Source: Azolla caroliniana (lineage: Eukaryota > Polypodiophyta). From it: DNA of 64,000 nt. The translations under genes and the position numbers were made by a program. The notes beneath the pieces were generated by a model that did no database searches, had not been told where the DNA came from, and saw nothing but the letters and a program-made list of their open reading frames with translations. The DNA lies in NCBI GenBank assembly GCA_043228905.1, contig JBHGNT010000002.1:5766001-5830000 (forward strand), written 5' to 3'. Each line of letters opens with the position of its first letter. Positions within the stretch are counted from its first letter, which is position 1. Below are positions 21,095 through 32,091 of the stretch, piece after piece.

Positions 21095-24000
21095 ATGAAG
21101 AAACAATACCGACAAGTGGAGGATAAGTTACGGTCGGTATCAATAATAAAAGAAGACGAAGAAATCGTGGGAGTGATCGAGGAAGTGTTCTATGGGAATA
21201 CACTACAACGGCTTGAAGAGCTTGCGGAAGATAAAAGCCAAGGGAACCGGGTAGTCCCGGTGGAATCGGTCGAGATGTACGAGATCGTTGCGAAAATGGG
21301 GCCGGATGCGCTCCGCAAAGAAGAAGCAATGGTAAGTATGAAATACAAGACCGTGGAGAAGAAGGTGAAACCGGCCGCGGGACCACTACCCGCCGATAGC
21401 GAACAAAAGAAGAAAGAAGTCTCGGGAGATCCGACACTTCGGAAGTCCGTGGATATCGGACATGCCTTCACAGATGAGACCCGGAAGAAACTTCGGATCG
21501 GTGGAGGTGGGTTCCTCTTACAAGAAGAAGAAAAACGGTTTCGAGAGATGTTGGAGCAACATGGCAAAGCATTCGCGTTCACATCGAGGGAGATCGGATG
21601 CATTGATCCAAAGATAGTGGAGCCGATGGTGATTTTCACGATTGATCATGTACCGTGGAACCTGAAGCCGATTCCGGTGCCACGGGCGCATATTCCGAAA
21701 GTCATCGACTTGCTCAAGGAGAAGGTGGCGATGGGGATTCTAGAGCCATCAAGTGCTCCATACTCAAATCGATGGTTTACGGTTCCGAAGAAGAATGGGT
21801 CACTCCGATTCATCCAAGACTTGCAACCGGTGAACAAGGTCACGATCCGGAACTCGGGAGTCGGTCCGATAGTGGACGAATTCGCGGAAGCTTTTGCCGG
21901 ACGTGCGATATACTCCATCGGGGACCTATACTCGGGGTATGACCAATTCCAACTAGCCGTGGAGAGCCGAGACATCACTACCATGCGGACACCGATAGGA
22001 CTGGTTCGAATGTGCACACTACCACAAGGAGCAACAAACTCGGTTGCACATATGATGAACGCGATGAACAAGGTGCTTCGAGATTGCATCCCAGAGATAA
22101 CGATGCCGTTTCTAGATGACATTCCGATGAAAGGATGCGCGATGGAAGAAAAAGATGAGACTATGGATGATCGGGGATGCCGAAAGTTCGTGGTCGACCA
22201 TATTCATGATTGCGAGAAAGTGTTGCGAAAGCTAGAAGATGTGCACCTAACACTTTCCGGGGAGAAATCGGCATTCGGGCAAGAAGAAATATTGGTGGTC
22301 GGACATCTATGTGGACCCTACGGCCGAAGACCGTCACCAACAAAGATCGATGCGATTCAAGCTATGAAGGAAGTATGTGAGTCAACATCGGAAGTCCGAA
22401 GGTTTCTGGGTGCGTGTGCATTCTATCACATATGGATTCCGCACTATGCACATATAGCGGACCCGCTCTATCACTTGTTGCGGAAAGGTAAGAAATTCGA
22501 GTGGAAACCGGAACACACTAAAGCCATGAGGAAGCTCAAGAAGACACTATGGAGGGCGGAATCACTTAAGAAGCCAAGCTACGAGCGGCCAATCATAGTA
22601 ACGGTTGATACAAGTCCAACCGGTATCGGGTGGGTCATCAATCAAGCCGACTCGGATGGTTCGCGGTATCCGATCCGATTTGGAGCAAAGGTCCTCAACG
22701 AAAGGCAACGCGGATATGCGCAAGTCAAAAGAGAATTGTGGGGAGTCGTGTCGGCGATAAAATCGGATCGGGATTATTTGATCGGAGCTGAAGTGGTGAT
22801 CGAGACGGATTGTCTTCCGATACTCGGGATGATGCGGTGTTGTACGATACCGGATGTGGCTATGCTAAGGTGGATTGCATATGTCAAGTCACTTAATCCG
22901 GAGGTTCGACACATCTCGGGGAAGGACAACGCGGTAGCGGACATGTTATCGAGGGCGCGGTTTGAAGACGACATAACCGAATCAGATAATGAAGAAGTTT
23001 CCGAAGACTACTTCACGTCAGAACACATATGCCGAGTGAACGTGATCCGAGAATTCCGGGAAGAAGAATACGAGGGGGAAACCTTGATGATCGGGAAGAT
23101 GCTACAAGAGGTCGAGGATTCAACCAATGATAAAGAAAGGAGAGCCGAGATCCGAAGGAAGAAGAGGCAAGTCCAAAAGTTCTTCTTGGAAAACGGTTTA
23201 ATATGGAGGACGCCGAAAAGACCGGATGGGATACCACTTCGAGTAGTCGAGACGAAAGAGCAACGAAACCGGATAATGTCCGAGTTCCACGAATCCGATT
23301 GGGCTGGACATCAAGGAACATGGGCAACTTTTGTGAAAATCAAGCAAAGATATTGGTGGAAGAACATGTATAAAGATGTCGCGGAGTTCACAGAAAGCTG
23401 CGAGAAATGTCAAGTCTACTCCGGGGTCCGACACCGAGATGAGCTGCATCCGACATTCTCACCGACAATCAACTTCAAGTGGATGGTCGACATTGTAGCT
23501 ATGCCGACCGGGATTGGACAAAAGAAATACTTGGTGTTAGCTCGAGAAGATCTCACAAACCAAGTTGAAGGTCGAGCGCTTCGGAGGAAAACGTGTGCCG
23601 CGGTGTGCCAATTTCTTTTGGAAGAAGTGTTTTGTAGGTACGGCTGCGTAGGACAAGTGATTGCGGACCGGGGAGAACTCGACTCGGACAAAGCTAGGGG
23701 ATTCTTCGCCAAACATGGAGTTCGGTTAACGTTGACAACGGCCTACAATCCGGAGGCCAACGGGAAGATCGAACGAGGACATAGTCCGATCGTGAAAGCG
23801 CTTGCGAAGGCATGCGACGGAAGGGTGAAGGATTGGCCACAAATGCTTCCGTATGCACTATGGGCGGATCGGACGACGCATAGCTCCGTGACCGATTACA
23901 TGCCGGCAGAACTCATGACCGGACAAGCACCGGTAATGCCAACGGAAACCGCAATCGCGACATGGACAATACTACCGTGGAAGGAAGAGATGAGCCGGGA

Positions 24001-24562
24001 AGAACTACTAGCGGTCCGGATACGACAACTGGAGGGAAGACCGAAAGATGTAGCGGAAGCGTCACGCCGACAACAAGAAGCACGGTTCCGGAACAAAAGC
24101 AGGTTCAACACAAAGCACCGACTACGACCGAGGAGGATTGAAGAAGGAGATTGGGTGATCGTCTATGATAGTAGCTTGGACCATCAACATACAACGATGC
24201 GGAAATTCGCAAAAAGGTGGTTCGGGCCGTACGAGGTTCGGAAGGTCTTCGACAACGGGACGTACCGACTGTCCGAGTTGGCTGGAACAATACTACGAGT
24301 GCCTATAGCCGGGAAGCGGGTGAAGATTTTCAAGAAGCGGACCGACGACAAACCTTATGTGATCCAAGTCGAGGCCGACAACGAGGAGCAATCGGACGAA
24401 GACCACAATGATGCGGGAAGCGAAGAAAGTGGATTACAACTCATAGTCGACATAAGGGGAGAATCGGAGGAAGCTTCGGATGAAGACGGATACGAAGAAT
24501 CAAGAACTTCGGCACATACCGGAGGATGTGCGGGTTTGGAGGGGGCGAGTGTCGTAGTGTAG
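21095..24562 (+). CDS. Gypsy pol polyprotein (RT, RNase H, integrase), 1155 aa
   Basis: RT spans about residues 185-370, with VPKKNGSLRFIQDLQ, LYSGYDQFQLA, LPQGATNS and the catalytic PFLDDIPMKG at about 340. RNase H (VTVDTSPTGIGWVIN, E in KRELWGV, ETDCLPILGM) covers about 500-620. Integrase has the zinc motif H...H...CEKC at about 730-775, then the catalytic D in WMVDIVAMP, D in VIADRGELD and E in NGKIERGH at about 795, 860 and 900. The C-terminal region keeps the GPYEVRKVFDNGTYRL fold typical of gypsy integrase tails but shows no chromodomain, ending in an acidic tail. No internal stop. Translation probably starts by frameshift from gag-protease rather than at this ATG. Confidence 0.9.
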   Translation: MKKQYRQVEDKLRSVSIIKEDEEIVGVIEEVFYGNTLQRLEELAEDKSQGNRVVPVESVEMYEIVAKMGPDALRKEEAMVSMKYKTVEKKVKPAAGPLPADSEQKKKEVSGDPTLRKSVDIGHAFTDETRKKLRIGGGGFLLQEEEKRFREMLEQHGKAFAFTSREIGCIDPKIVEPMVIFTIDHVPWNLKPIPVPRAHIPKVIDLLKEKVAMGILEPSSAPYSNRWFTVPKKNGSLRFIQDLQPVNKVTIRNSGVGPIVDEFAEAFAGRAIYSIGDLYSGYDQFQLAVESRDITTMRTPIGLVRMCTLPQGATNSVAHMMNAMNKVLRDCIPEITMPFLDDIPMKGCAMEEKDETMDDRGCRKFVVDHIHDCEKVLRKLEDVHLTLSGEKSAFGQEEILVVGHLCGPYGRRPSPTKIDAIQAMKEVCESTSEVRRFLGACAFYHIWIPHYAHIADPLYHLLRKGKKFEWKPEHTKAMRKLKKTLWRAESLKKPSYERPIIVTVDTSPTGIGWVINQADSDGSRYPIRFGAKVLNERQRGYAQVKRELWGVVSAIKSDRDYLIGAEVVIETDCLPILGMMRCCTIPDVAMLRWIAYVKSLNPEVRHISGKDNAVADMLSRARFEDDITESDNEEVSEDYFTSEHICRVNVIREFREEEYEGETLMIGKMLQEVEDSTNDKERRAEIRRKKRQVQKFFLENGLIWRTPKRPDGIPLRVVETKEQRNRIMSEFHESDWAGHQGTWATFVKIKQRYWWKNMYKDVAEFTESCEKCQVYSGVRHRDELHPTFSPTINFKWMVDIVAMPTGIGQKKYLVLAREDLTNQVEGRALRRKTCAAVCQFLLEEVFCRYGCVGQVIADRGELDSDKARGFFAKHGVRLTLTTAYNPEANGKIERGHSPIVKALAKACDGRVKDWPQMLPYALWADRTTHSSVTDYMPAELMTGQAPVMPTETAIATWTILPWKEEMSREELLAVRIRQLEGRPKDVAEASRRQQEARFRNKSRFNTKHRLRPRRIEEGDWVIVYDSSLDHQHTTMRKFAKRWFGPYEVRKVFDNGTYRLSELAGTILRVPIAGKRVKIFKKRTDDKPYVIQVEADNEEQSDEDHNDAGSEESGLQLIVDIRGESEEASDEDGYEESRTSAHTGGCAGLEGASVVV
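24534..24549 (+). other. Gypsy polypurine tract
   Basis: GTTTGGAGGGGGCGAG adjoins the 3' LTR directly and overlaps the last codons of pol. The run of G and A with one C is a usable plus-strand primer site. Confidence 0.7.
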
Positions 24563-25351
24563 GTTGCACACTATGTGGAAATTATATTTTTGTCCCTTCG
24601 GATAGAGAATGGAGTGCTCGGTGAGAACCGGAAGAAAACGGCATACCGGCAAGGAGGAAAACGGCATACCGGCAAGGAAGAAAACGGCATACCGGCAAGG
24701 AAGAGCCGGATAAAGAGACATAAATGTAAAAATATAGGAAATACTCACTACTGCGCAGGGCGTGATTCAAACTCTGCACCTCCACGTTGACAAACCCCAA
24801 CCTTACCATTACATTAAATTATCTTAAGTGTTTTAAATATAGATTTAATATGTATAAGACCTTTATTTATGCATACCTTTATTAAAAGGTAAATCGTGTA
24901 TTTTTTTAATATATGAAAAAGAAAAAACACGAGACACTAAAAATAACTCATGCACATCTAGCGTGCATGAGCCCTATACTTAGGAAATAAAAAAGCATCA
25001 CATGCACATTTAGTGTGCATGAACATATGAGAAAAAGCATGTAGCTATGCTTAGTCTCTCCCATCACTATATAAGGATGGGGAGCACATTGTAGTTGTTG
25101 TTGATTATTTGGATTAAGTATTAATCAATACAAAAATTATTCGTGGGATTCACGATTTATACATCTACTTCTCTCTTAACACCCTAAGTACCAATTAATA
25201 TAGTATACTCGTGTGATTCACGAGTTTCTTATCTTTCTCTTTGCTATTTACTCATAATTAATCTCTATCTCACGAACTTCTTTCTCCTAGTCCAAGACCT
25301 CTGTGGTTCCCACCCGACTCACGCAACGATCCGGAGCCGAAAGGCACGACA
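24550..25351 (+). repeat. Gypsy 3' LTR, 802 bp
   Basis: Partner of 18127-18882. It is 46 bp longer because of two additional 23-bp units. Differences seen otherwise: C/T in CCYTCGG or CCTCCGG near 24597, A/T near 24733, G/A near 24769 and G/C near 24957. Confidence 0.93.
24634..24702 (+). repeat. 23-bp tandem repeat, three copies, in the gypsy 3' LTR
   Basis: GAAAACGGCATACCGGCAAG plus three bases is repeated three times here and occurs once in the 5' LTR at about 18211-18233. The gain must postdate or accompany the last reverse transcription. Confidence 0.9.
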
Positions 25352-27134
25352 CCGCGATTGTCTGCTCGTAACGTTTGGTGAGCTGAGCTAGAGTTTCGTC
25401 CATGTCCTGTCTCCAAGCGTCCCGATGTCGTTCTCTAGTGGCGATGTGCTCTGTTTGAAACTAGTGATACACATCCGAAATTTTCGCCCTTTGCTCTTCA
25501 GAGATCCTCCACTTTTGCATGTGTTCGTTTGCTAATTCTTGTAATGCCCTTTGTTGACGGTGTAATTCCTGGTTGTCTGCGAATAGCTCGCGTTCTTGTT
25601 GGCTATTCCGCTCTACTTCTTTGATGAATCGTTCTTTGGCCTCGGTGATAGAGACATGAAGGGTCATCACCTCTCTTTCTTGTTCTTTGAGTGCGGCCGA
25701 GCTTTCAACAAGCAGTCGCTTGTGGTTAGCATCACGGCCCGCGGCTTGTTCCCGTAGTTGGCCAATAATGTTGTTGTGGTTTTGTTCTGCTAACTCAGCT
25801 AGAGCGATCTGGGCCTTAAGCTCCTCTTGGTAGTCACAGAGGGGAGGTCCTATTTGGGTTGCAGCTTGCTGGTTCCCGGGAGTGGGTTCCTTGTCTGTCT
25901 GTGTAGATCTTTCCATGACGACAAGGGGTGGTGACGTTTGTGTGGAAGTGTGGCTGGTTTGGGGGTTTGGGCTTATATCTGCCCGTGATGATGGCTCGCT
26001 TATTTGTACTGAATCCATCATTGTGCTTGCATCGACCGTGGCTACCCTAGGGTGAGTTGTGTCGTGGTTGTGTGCTTTGGTAACAGTAGCACTCAGGCTT
26101 GGGTTCGGAAGAGGGGTTGGTGGGACATCGTTACTCGGCGCAAGGAGGCTGTTCTTGATGTTGTTGCTCTAATGACGCCAGTTTCTCCTTGGCGGCTTGC
26201 CATAGCTCAGTAGCCCGTTTGGCTTGCTGGTGTGCCATTTTGATACGTCGGGCCATATCCTTTGTTACCTGAGTTGTGTGGTGCAGATTTCGATATGCCT
26301 CGACTAAGGCCGTGTTCAGATCTGCTAGCTCCATGAGAAGAGAAGCATTTTGTGCTTGCTTCTTCTGCCCTATCGTCTGTATGGCTCGATCCTCATGAGG
26401 TTCGATTTCTCCCATTAGAGCGTGTTGGATCATCTTTGTTTCCGCGTGCTCCTCGGCCATATGAGCGGCGATAGCTACTTGGGCGCGCGCAAGGAAATCC
26501 ATTAACTCATATGTTGTGCCCAGTCGAAGTAGTGCACTAAACTCGTATGCCTCCGCGGGGAGGTCTTTGTAACCCAGAACTTCCTGCTCTAATATCTGCG
26601 TGGTTTGTCCATGCTTGATCCTACCTACTTTGAGCCATAACTCCACTGGTACCATGGCCGTGGAGGTTGGCCTGGCCTCTTTTGATTTCTGATGCTGGGT
26701 GCCCTTGGTTTCTGTGGTCGACTCCTCGATTGATGCGTTGTCTTCTTTTCGACTGATCCTATGAGTCCGGGGCCGGTGGTGTTGGATCCTCGGCTTGTTT
26801 CCTCTTTTATTGCCATATGCCCGAGGGCTGCTGGTTTGTGGGGCGTGGGCTCGGTTGTGGAGAGGGCATCGATGTCCTTGGTGGCTATTGTCGTATGGTG
26901 ACATCCTAGGTGATGGGCTCCTCGGCCTCATCCCATTTGACACGGGTCACTGTTAACGCCCGTTGCTTCTATGTTTTTGGTGGGGCTGGTGCCGAGGCGG
27001 AAGTAGGATTCCGAACGGCCAAGGGAGGTGGAGAAGGCGAGGGGTCTTCCCATTCTTCCTGGGTTAACACCAAAATCTTCTCCTATTGTTTCCGTGGTGG
27101 TGGTGGGGAGGTAAGGATGCGACGAGGGGAAAAC
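25352..27134 (-). pseudogene. Coiled-coil gene family, copy B, middle segment
   Basis: From the E3 insertion (27134) downwards: a Pro-rich linker with QEEWEDPSPSPPP near 27070 and VKWDEAEEP near 26930; a basic His/Arg/Asn stretch (26890-26700); VELWLKVGRIKHG near 26640; EVLGYKDLPAEAYEF and YELMDFLARAQ near 26520; then long heptad-rich helices to about 26140. After a frame change near 26131, a Pro/Thr-rich linker leads into another coiled coil (26021-25461) and on to EQTIA at the gypsy insertion. At least two frameshifts and several stops are present. Glu/Gln/Ala/Lys richness and the absence of any enzyme motif suggest a structural or scaffold protein. I cannot name the family. Confidence 0.65.
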
Positions 27135-27755
27135 TGTAAAGAATATGCGGAATAATCTTCGGCCACAACTGAAGCTTAGATCACTTAATGATAATCAAAC
27201 ATAGAAAAAAAAGAGAAATGGTAGTAAGTACACAAACAGAAGAGAATGCACAGGATGTTAACGTGGAAAACCCTAAACGGGAAAAACCACGAGAGTTCAC
27301 AAACTCCAACTATCACTATGTCGAGAGGAATACAACAGGCAAGCACGGAGGCAACAACCTCGTGTTCACAATCTTCACCTTGCAGTAGTTACAACAGAGA
27401 CTCACACTATCTCTCTCTCTCTCTCGCTTTCTCTTTCCCTCTACTGCGCTCTGTACAACACTTACACCAATAACTCTATACAAAATAATGACATCACAAT
27501 GATACACCCTAACTCTAATTTTCCCTAGGTCATATTTATACTAATATGACTTTAGGACTATGTACAGGTATAGCCCCAATGGGCTCTCAGAAACATATTT
27601 ACCTATATGTCCCTTCATCCAGTGAGAGGTTCTCATCGGGCCTGAATCATCCGGTTCTCACCGGGTCTTCCTTGTCGGGTACTCGTCATCCGGTTCTCAC
27701 TGGGTCTTCCTTGCCGGGTACTCATATCCCATCCGAAGGGACCGAAATCCTAACA
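27135..27755 (-). repeat. E3 LTR (3' LTR), 621 bp
   Basis: Ends TGTAAAG and CCTAACA. It contains two copies of a roughly 39-bp unit (ATCCGGTTCTCACYGGGTC to GGGTACTC) near 27650-27725, where the partner LTR has one. Landmarks shared with E1 include TATTTATACTAATATGACTTT. Confidence 0.88.
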
Positions 27756-27772
27756 AACTCCCCCTTCACTCT
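27756..27772 (-). other. E3 polypurine tract
   Basis: The minus strand reads AGTGAAGGGGGAGTT directly before the LTR. Confidence 0.75.
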
Positions 27773-27789
27773 GGCATGGGATCTCTAGT

Positions 27790-30700
27790 TAGTCCAATTC
27801 GCTTCTGCCATGCATCCAACTTGTAGGGCATCAACACCTTGGTTAGCATATCCGACCCGTTCTCCTCCGTGTGGATCTTCGTCAGCACGAACTCTCAGTC
27901 TTCAACTCGCTCCCGAATCCAGTGGTACCTCCGCTGGATGTGCTTCGTCCTCGAATGGTAGGTAACGTTCTTTGCAAGGTGGATGGCACCTTGACTGTCT
28001 CAATAGAGCCAGTATTCCTCTTGCCGGATCCCTAGCTCTTTGATGAAGTCCTTCATCCATAGTGTTTCCTTGCCGGCTTCGACAACCGCCATGTACTCCG
28101 CCTCCGTGATTGACAATGCAACCGTCTTCTGCAACCTCGACTGCCACAAAACAGCTCCCCCTACATATGTCATAACATGTCCCGATGTTGACCGACTGGT
28201 ATCTGCATCAGCCGACATATCCGAATTGGTGAAACTGTCAAGTTGGGGTTTACCGGAGCCGAATCAGACACACATAGTTGAGGTGCCTTTCAAGTACTGG
28301 AGTATCCATTTTACCATATTCCAGTGCTCCTTGTTGGGATTGCTCATGAACCGGCTCACCAGTCCGACTGCGTATCCGATATCCGGTCCAGTACATACCA
28401 TTGCGTACATTAAGCTCCCGACGACAGAGGCATCTGGTATCTTCATCATATCCGCCTTCTCTGCCTTCGTCTTCGGGCTTTGCTTACCGGATAACCTGCA
28501 GTTTGCCGGGAGTGTCGATCTGACCGGTTTAGCATCTGACATGTTGAACCGCTGAAGCACCTTTGTCACGTACTTCTCCTGTGACAGCCACAATTGCTTC
28601 TTTGACTGGTCCCGGATGATATTCATCCCTAGTATCTGTCTTGCATCACCCAAGTCTTTCATTGAGAAGTTCCGGTTCAAGGCCTTCTTCAACATCCATA
28701 TCTTGACTTGATCTCATCCAATAATGAACATGTCGTCCACGTACAGGAGGAGTATTAGGAAGTCTCCATCTTCGAACTTCTTCACAAATACGCAGTGATC
28801 GGCCTGTGTCTTGTGGTACCCTTGATCGGTCATGAAGGAGTCCAACTTCTGGTACCATTGCCGGGGAGCCTACTTCAAACTGTAGAGGCTCTTCTTCAAC
28901 CGGAAAACCAAGTGCTCCTTCCCTTTCTTCATGGATTCTTCCGGTTGCTGCATGTAGATCTCCTCTTCAAGGTCACCGTGAAGGAACATTGTCATCACGT
29001 CTAACTGCTCTACCTCAAGATCCATGCTTGCCGCTATGCTCAACACCATCCGGATAGAAGTCATCTTTACTACTTGGGCAAAAATCTCGTCAAAGTCCAC
29101 GCCCTGCTTCTGCTAGAACCCCTTCACCACGATCCTAGCTTTGCATCTCGGGGGTTGTCGGCATGTCCCGGTTTCAGCTTGTACACCCACTTGTTTCGGA
29201 GTGCCCTCTATCCTTTCGGCAACTCCACCAATTCATACGTGTGGTTCTTGTGTAGGGAATCCATCTCGTCCTGCATGGCACTCAACCACTTGTGGCTCTG
29301 GGTGTCATCCTTCACTTCTTCGAAGCTTTCTGGCTCCCGCTCATCGGCTAGCAACACGCACTCTACATCCAGAAATCTCCGGGGGAGCCTTCTCTCACTA
29401 AGAGGATATCTGTGTCCTTGGCTTTCGGCAACCGGCTCTTCTCTTTGTTCTTCATCCGAATCGTATTCGGGATCTTGGTTGGTTCCGGTTCCTACTTCCT
29501 CTTCTTCTTCTTCTTCTTCTTCCGGTTCGGTATCCTCACCGTAACCGGCCGGTTCTTCGAGTGTCAACCGGCTCTTAGCTGTGTAGGTCCAAATCTAATC
29601 AAACCGATCCTTACCGGTCGACTCAGAGTTCATTATCTTCTTCTCCGACTCCCAGTCGGCAAGGGTCTTGTCCTCCATGAAGATAATATCTCGACTCTAG
29701 AAAACCTTCTTGTTGACCCGATCCCACACTTGGTAACCGAACTCATCATCACCGTATCCGAGGAATATGCAAGGACGGGACTTTGGATCCAACTTTGCTC
29801 TCCGGTCCTTTGCCACATGCACGTAAGCGAGACACCCAAACATCTTCACATGCCGGTATGACACTGCCTTACCAGTCCATACTTTTTGCGATGTCTCTCC
29901 GTCCAAGGGTACTAAGGGTGATCTATTTATCACGTACGTCTTGGGTAACTTGGCATGTGCTAGCATGCTCAAGACCCTCTCCATTATGGTCCGGTTCATC
30001 CTCTCGGCCAGCCCATTGAGTTCTAGCGTCTTCAACACGGTAAATTGGAGCCAGATTCCCTTCGAGTGGCAGTACTCCTCGAACTGCCCCCGATATTCTC
30101 CTCTGTTATCTGCTCGAACCTCCTTCAGCTTCCGGCCGGTTTCTCTTTCCACTCTTGCGTGGAGCTCCTTGAAGACGGATAACACCTAATCCTTCGTCTT
30201 CAACAGTGTGGTCGTCTATGAATGTCACGAAGTACTGCGATTCAGCATGTGACTTCGTTTCCACTTGACACACATCGGTATGCACTAGCTCCAGTGGTGC
30301 ATTACATCTCATCGGTGGCCTTGAGCGGAAGCAGGTCCGGTTTTGCTTACCAGCCAGGGAATCGGTGCACTTCTCAAGATGCACGTCTTTCACCGGAATG
30401 AGGTTGTCATCGGCAAGCCTCTTCATCCCCTTCTCGCTCATGTGACACAGTCTCTTGTGCCACAGCTCACCGGCAGTGTCGGATGCAACGTTCACTTCTT
30501 CCGGACATATCCGTACATTCATCAAGTACAGTGTGTTGACCTTCTGGGCTCGAGCCACTATTAGGATTCCTTTGCAGAACTTCATGACACCGTTTCGGAT
30601 GTTACCCGTGTAGCCTTCATCATCTAGCCGATCGGCTGATATCAGGTTCAGTCGAACCTCCGGAACGTGTCAGACATCCTTCAACAGCAACTTGCATCTG

Positions 30701-31766
30701 GTTGGTGTTGTTTGCCACACTTCTCCTATGCCGACAATTTGGCATGTACCTTCATTCCCCATCCGGACACAGCCGTGATCACTGGCTGTGTAGGATGAGA
30801 AGCATTTCTGGTTAGGGGTCAGGTGGAACGACCCTCTGGAATCAACAACCCACGTTGTCTTGTCGCCGGCAAGGGTCAACTCACTCTCGTCGGTGATGAC
30901 CATAAACTCTTCTTCACTTGCCGCGATCGTCGTCGTTCCCTTCCGGTCCGGTCCTCTCCGGTCTTTACCATTCCGGTCTGGTGACTGCTTCGAATCGGTA
31001 CTGTCAGTTTCCTTGTCTTTCCAGAAATGCCGACAATTCTTCTGGAAGTGTCCTGGCTTGCCGCAATAGAAGCAAGTAGGCCTCCCCCTTGACTTTGACC
31101 ATGTCCCCGACTTTTCCCGATTCTGGGGACTACGGTTCCTTTGTCTTCCGCATTCCGATTCGGTAAGGAGTGCTTTGGAGTCAGAGATCGTATCCTTATC
31201 TTTCTGATGCGCCTCCTCATTAGCAAGCTCGACTTGACTCTTGCTAGGGATAATTGTTTCCCTTCCGTCCCGGCGTTGCCCAAAGTGACAACCAACGTCT
31301 CCCAGCTATCTGGGAGGGAGCCGAGCAGGAGCAATGCTAGTACCTCATCGACGAGAGGTACTTCCAATGATGTTGCCTGGTGAATCAATCCCTGGATGAC
31401 ATTCATGTGCTCTACCATACTGGAGCCATCTTGGTATCGGAGCCTCACTAGCATCCGGAATACCGAAACCCGATTAACAACATTTTTGTTCTAAAACCTA
31501 ATGTCGATCTTCTCCCAGAGCTCATGAGCCTTAAAGTTGTTGTACAGGCTCATGTCGATGAAGCACCGTATGTACGTTGTTGTCTTCATATGCATCACTT
31601 CCCATATTGCGGCATCAATCTTGTCCGGTCTCTTGTCCCCGAATTGAACCGGCAACCAGAGATCTTTGACCACGAGCATGTCCCTCATCTTCGACTTCCA
31701 CACTAAGTAGTTGGAGCCGGTGAGCTTGAACATGCCTCCCAATGAATCTTCCATTTTCTGTGTCAT
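27790..31766 (-). pseudogene. E3 gag-pol polyprotein, decayed
   Basis: Gag begins at ATG 31766 (MTQKMEDSLGGMFKLTG). Zinc knuckle CFYCGKPGHFQKNC near 31060. Protease near 30850 reads WVVDSRGSFHLT, with DSR in place of DSG. GAG-pre-integrase (LWHKRLCHMSEKGMKRL) near 30470. Integrase includes YFVTFIDDH near 30230 and RADNRGEYR near 30100, ending 29697. An acidic Glu-run linker (poly-E near 29500) follows. RT: ELVELPKG near 29210, FLHGDLEEEIYMQQP near 28960, then a gap before MKDLGDARQILGMNI. RNase H at 28218-27800 with STSGHVMTY and SITEAEYMAV. Multiple stops and frame changes mean it is not functional. Confidence 0.85.
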
Positions 31767-31781
31767 TTCTCTCTGATACCA
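31767..31781 (-). other. E3 primer-binding site
   Basis: The minus strand reads TGGTATCAGAGAGAA, 3 nt inside the LTR; initiator tRNA-Met type. Confidence 0.8.
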
Positions 31782-31784
31782 GTT

Positions 31785-32059
31785 TGTAAAGAATATGTGG
31801 AATAATCTTCGGCCACAACCGAAGCTTAGATCACTTAATGATAATCAAACATAGAAAAAAAAGAGAAATGGAAGTAAGTACACAAACAGAAGAGAATGCA
31901 CAGGACGTTAACGTGGAAAACCCTAAACGGGAAAAACCAAGAGAGTTCACAAACTCCAACTATCACTATGTCGAGAGGAATACAACAGGCAAGCACGGAG
32001 GCAACGACCTCGTGCTCACAATCTTCGCCCTGCGGCAGTTACAACAGAGACTCACATTG

Positions 32060-32091
<32 letters not shown>

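Larger units (their letters stand above)
18127..25351 (+). mobile_element. Young Ty3/gypsy element, nearly complete, 7.2 kb
   Basis: LTRs (18127-18882 and 24550-25351) start TGTCGTAG and end GCACGACA. They are flanked by CCGC at 18123-18126 and 25352-25355, a 4-bp TSD (5 bp if the shared A is counted). By eye only four substitutions separate the LTRs, apart from a 46-bp repeat gain in the right one. A primer site, gag-protease frame, pol frame and purine tract are all in order. It is inserted in codon phase within coiled-coil copy B. The RT (VDEFAEAFAGR, SGYDQF, PFLDDIPMKG) recalls Ty3/gypsy elements I associate with fungi and non-seed plants rather than the common angiosperm lineages; that is recall, not a search. 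Confidence 0.93.

Noticed and set aside
19129-24411. Many frames antisense or out of frame to the gypsy gag and pol
   Set aside because: The plus-strand gag-protease and pol frames explain the region with full domain sets; the others lack any motif.
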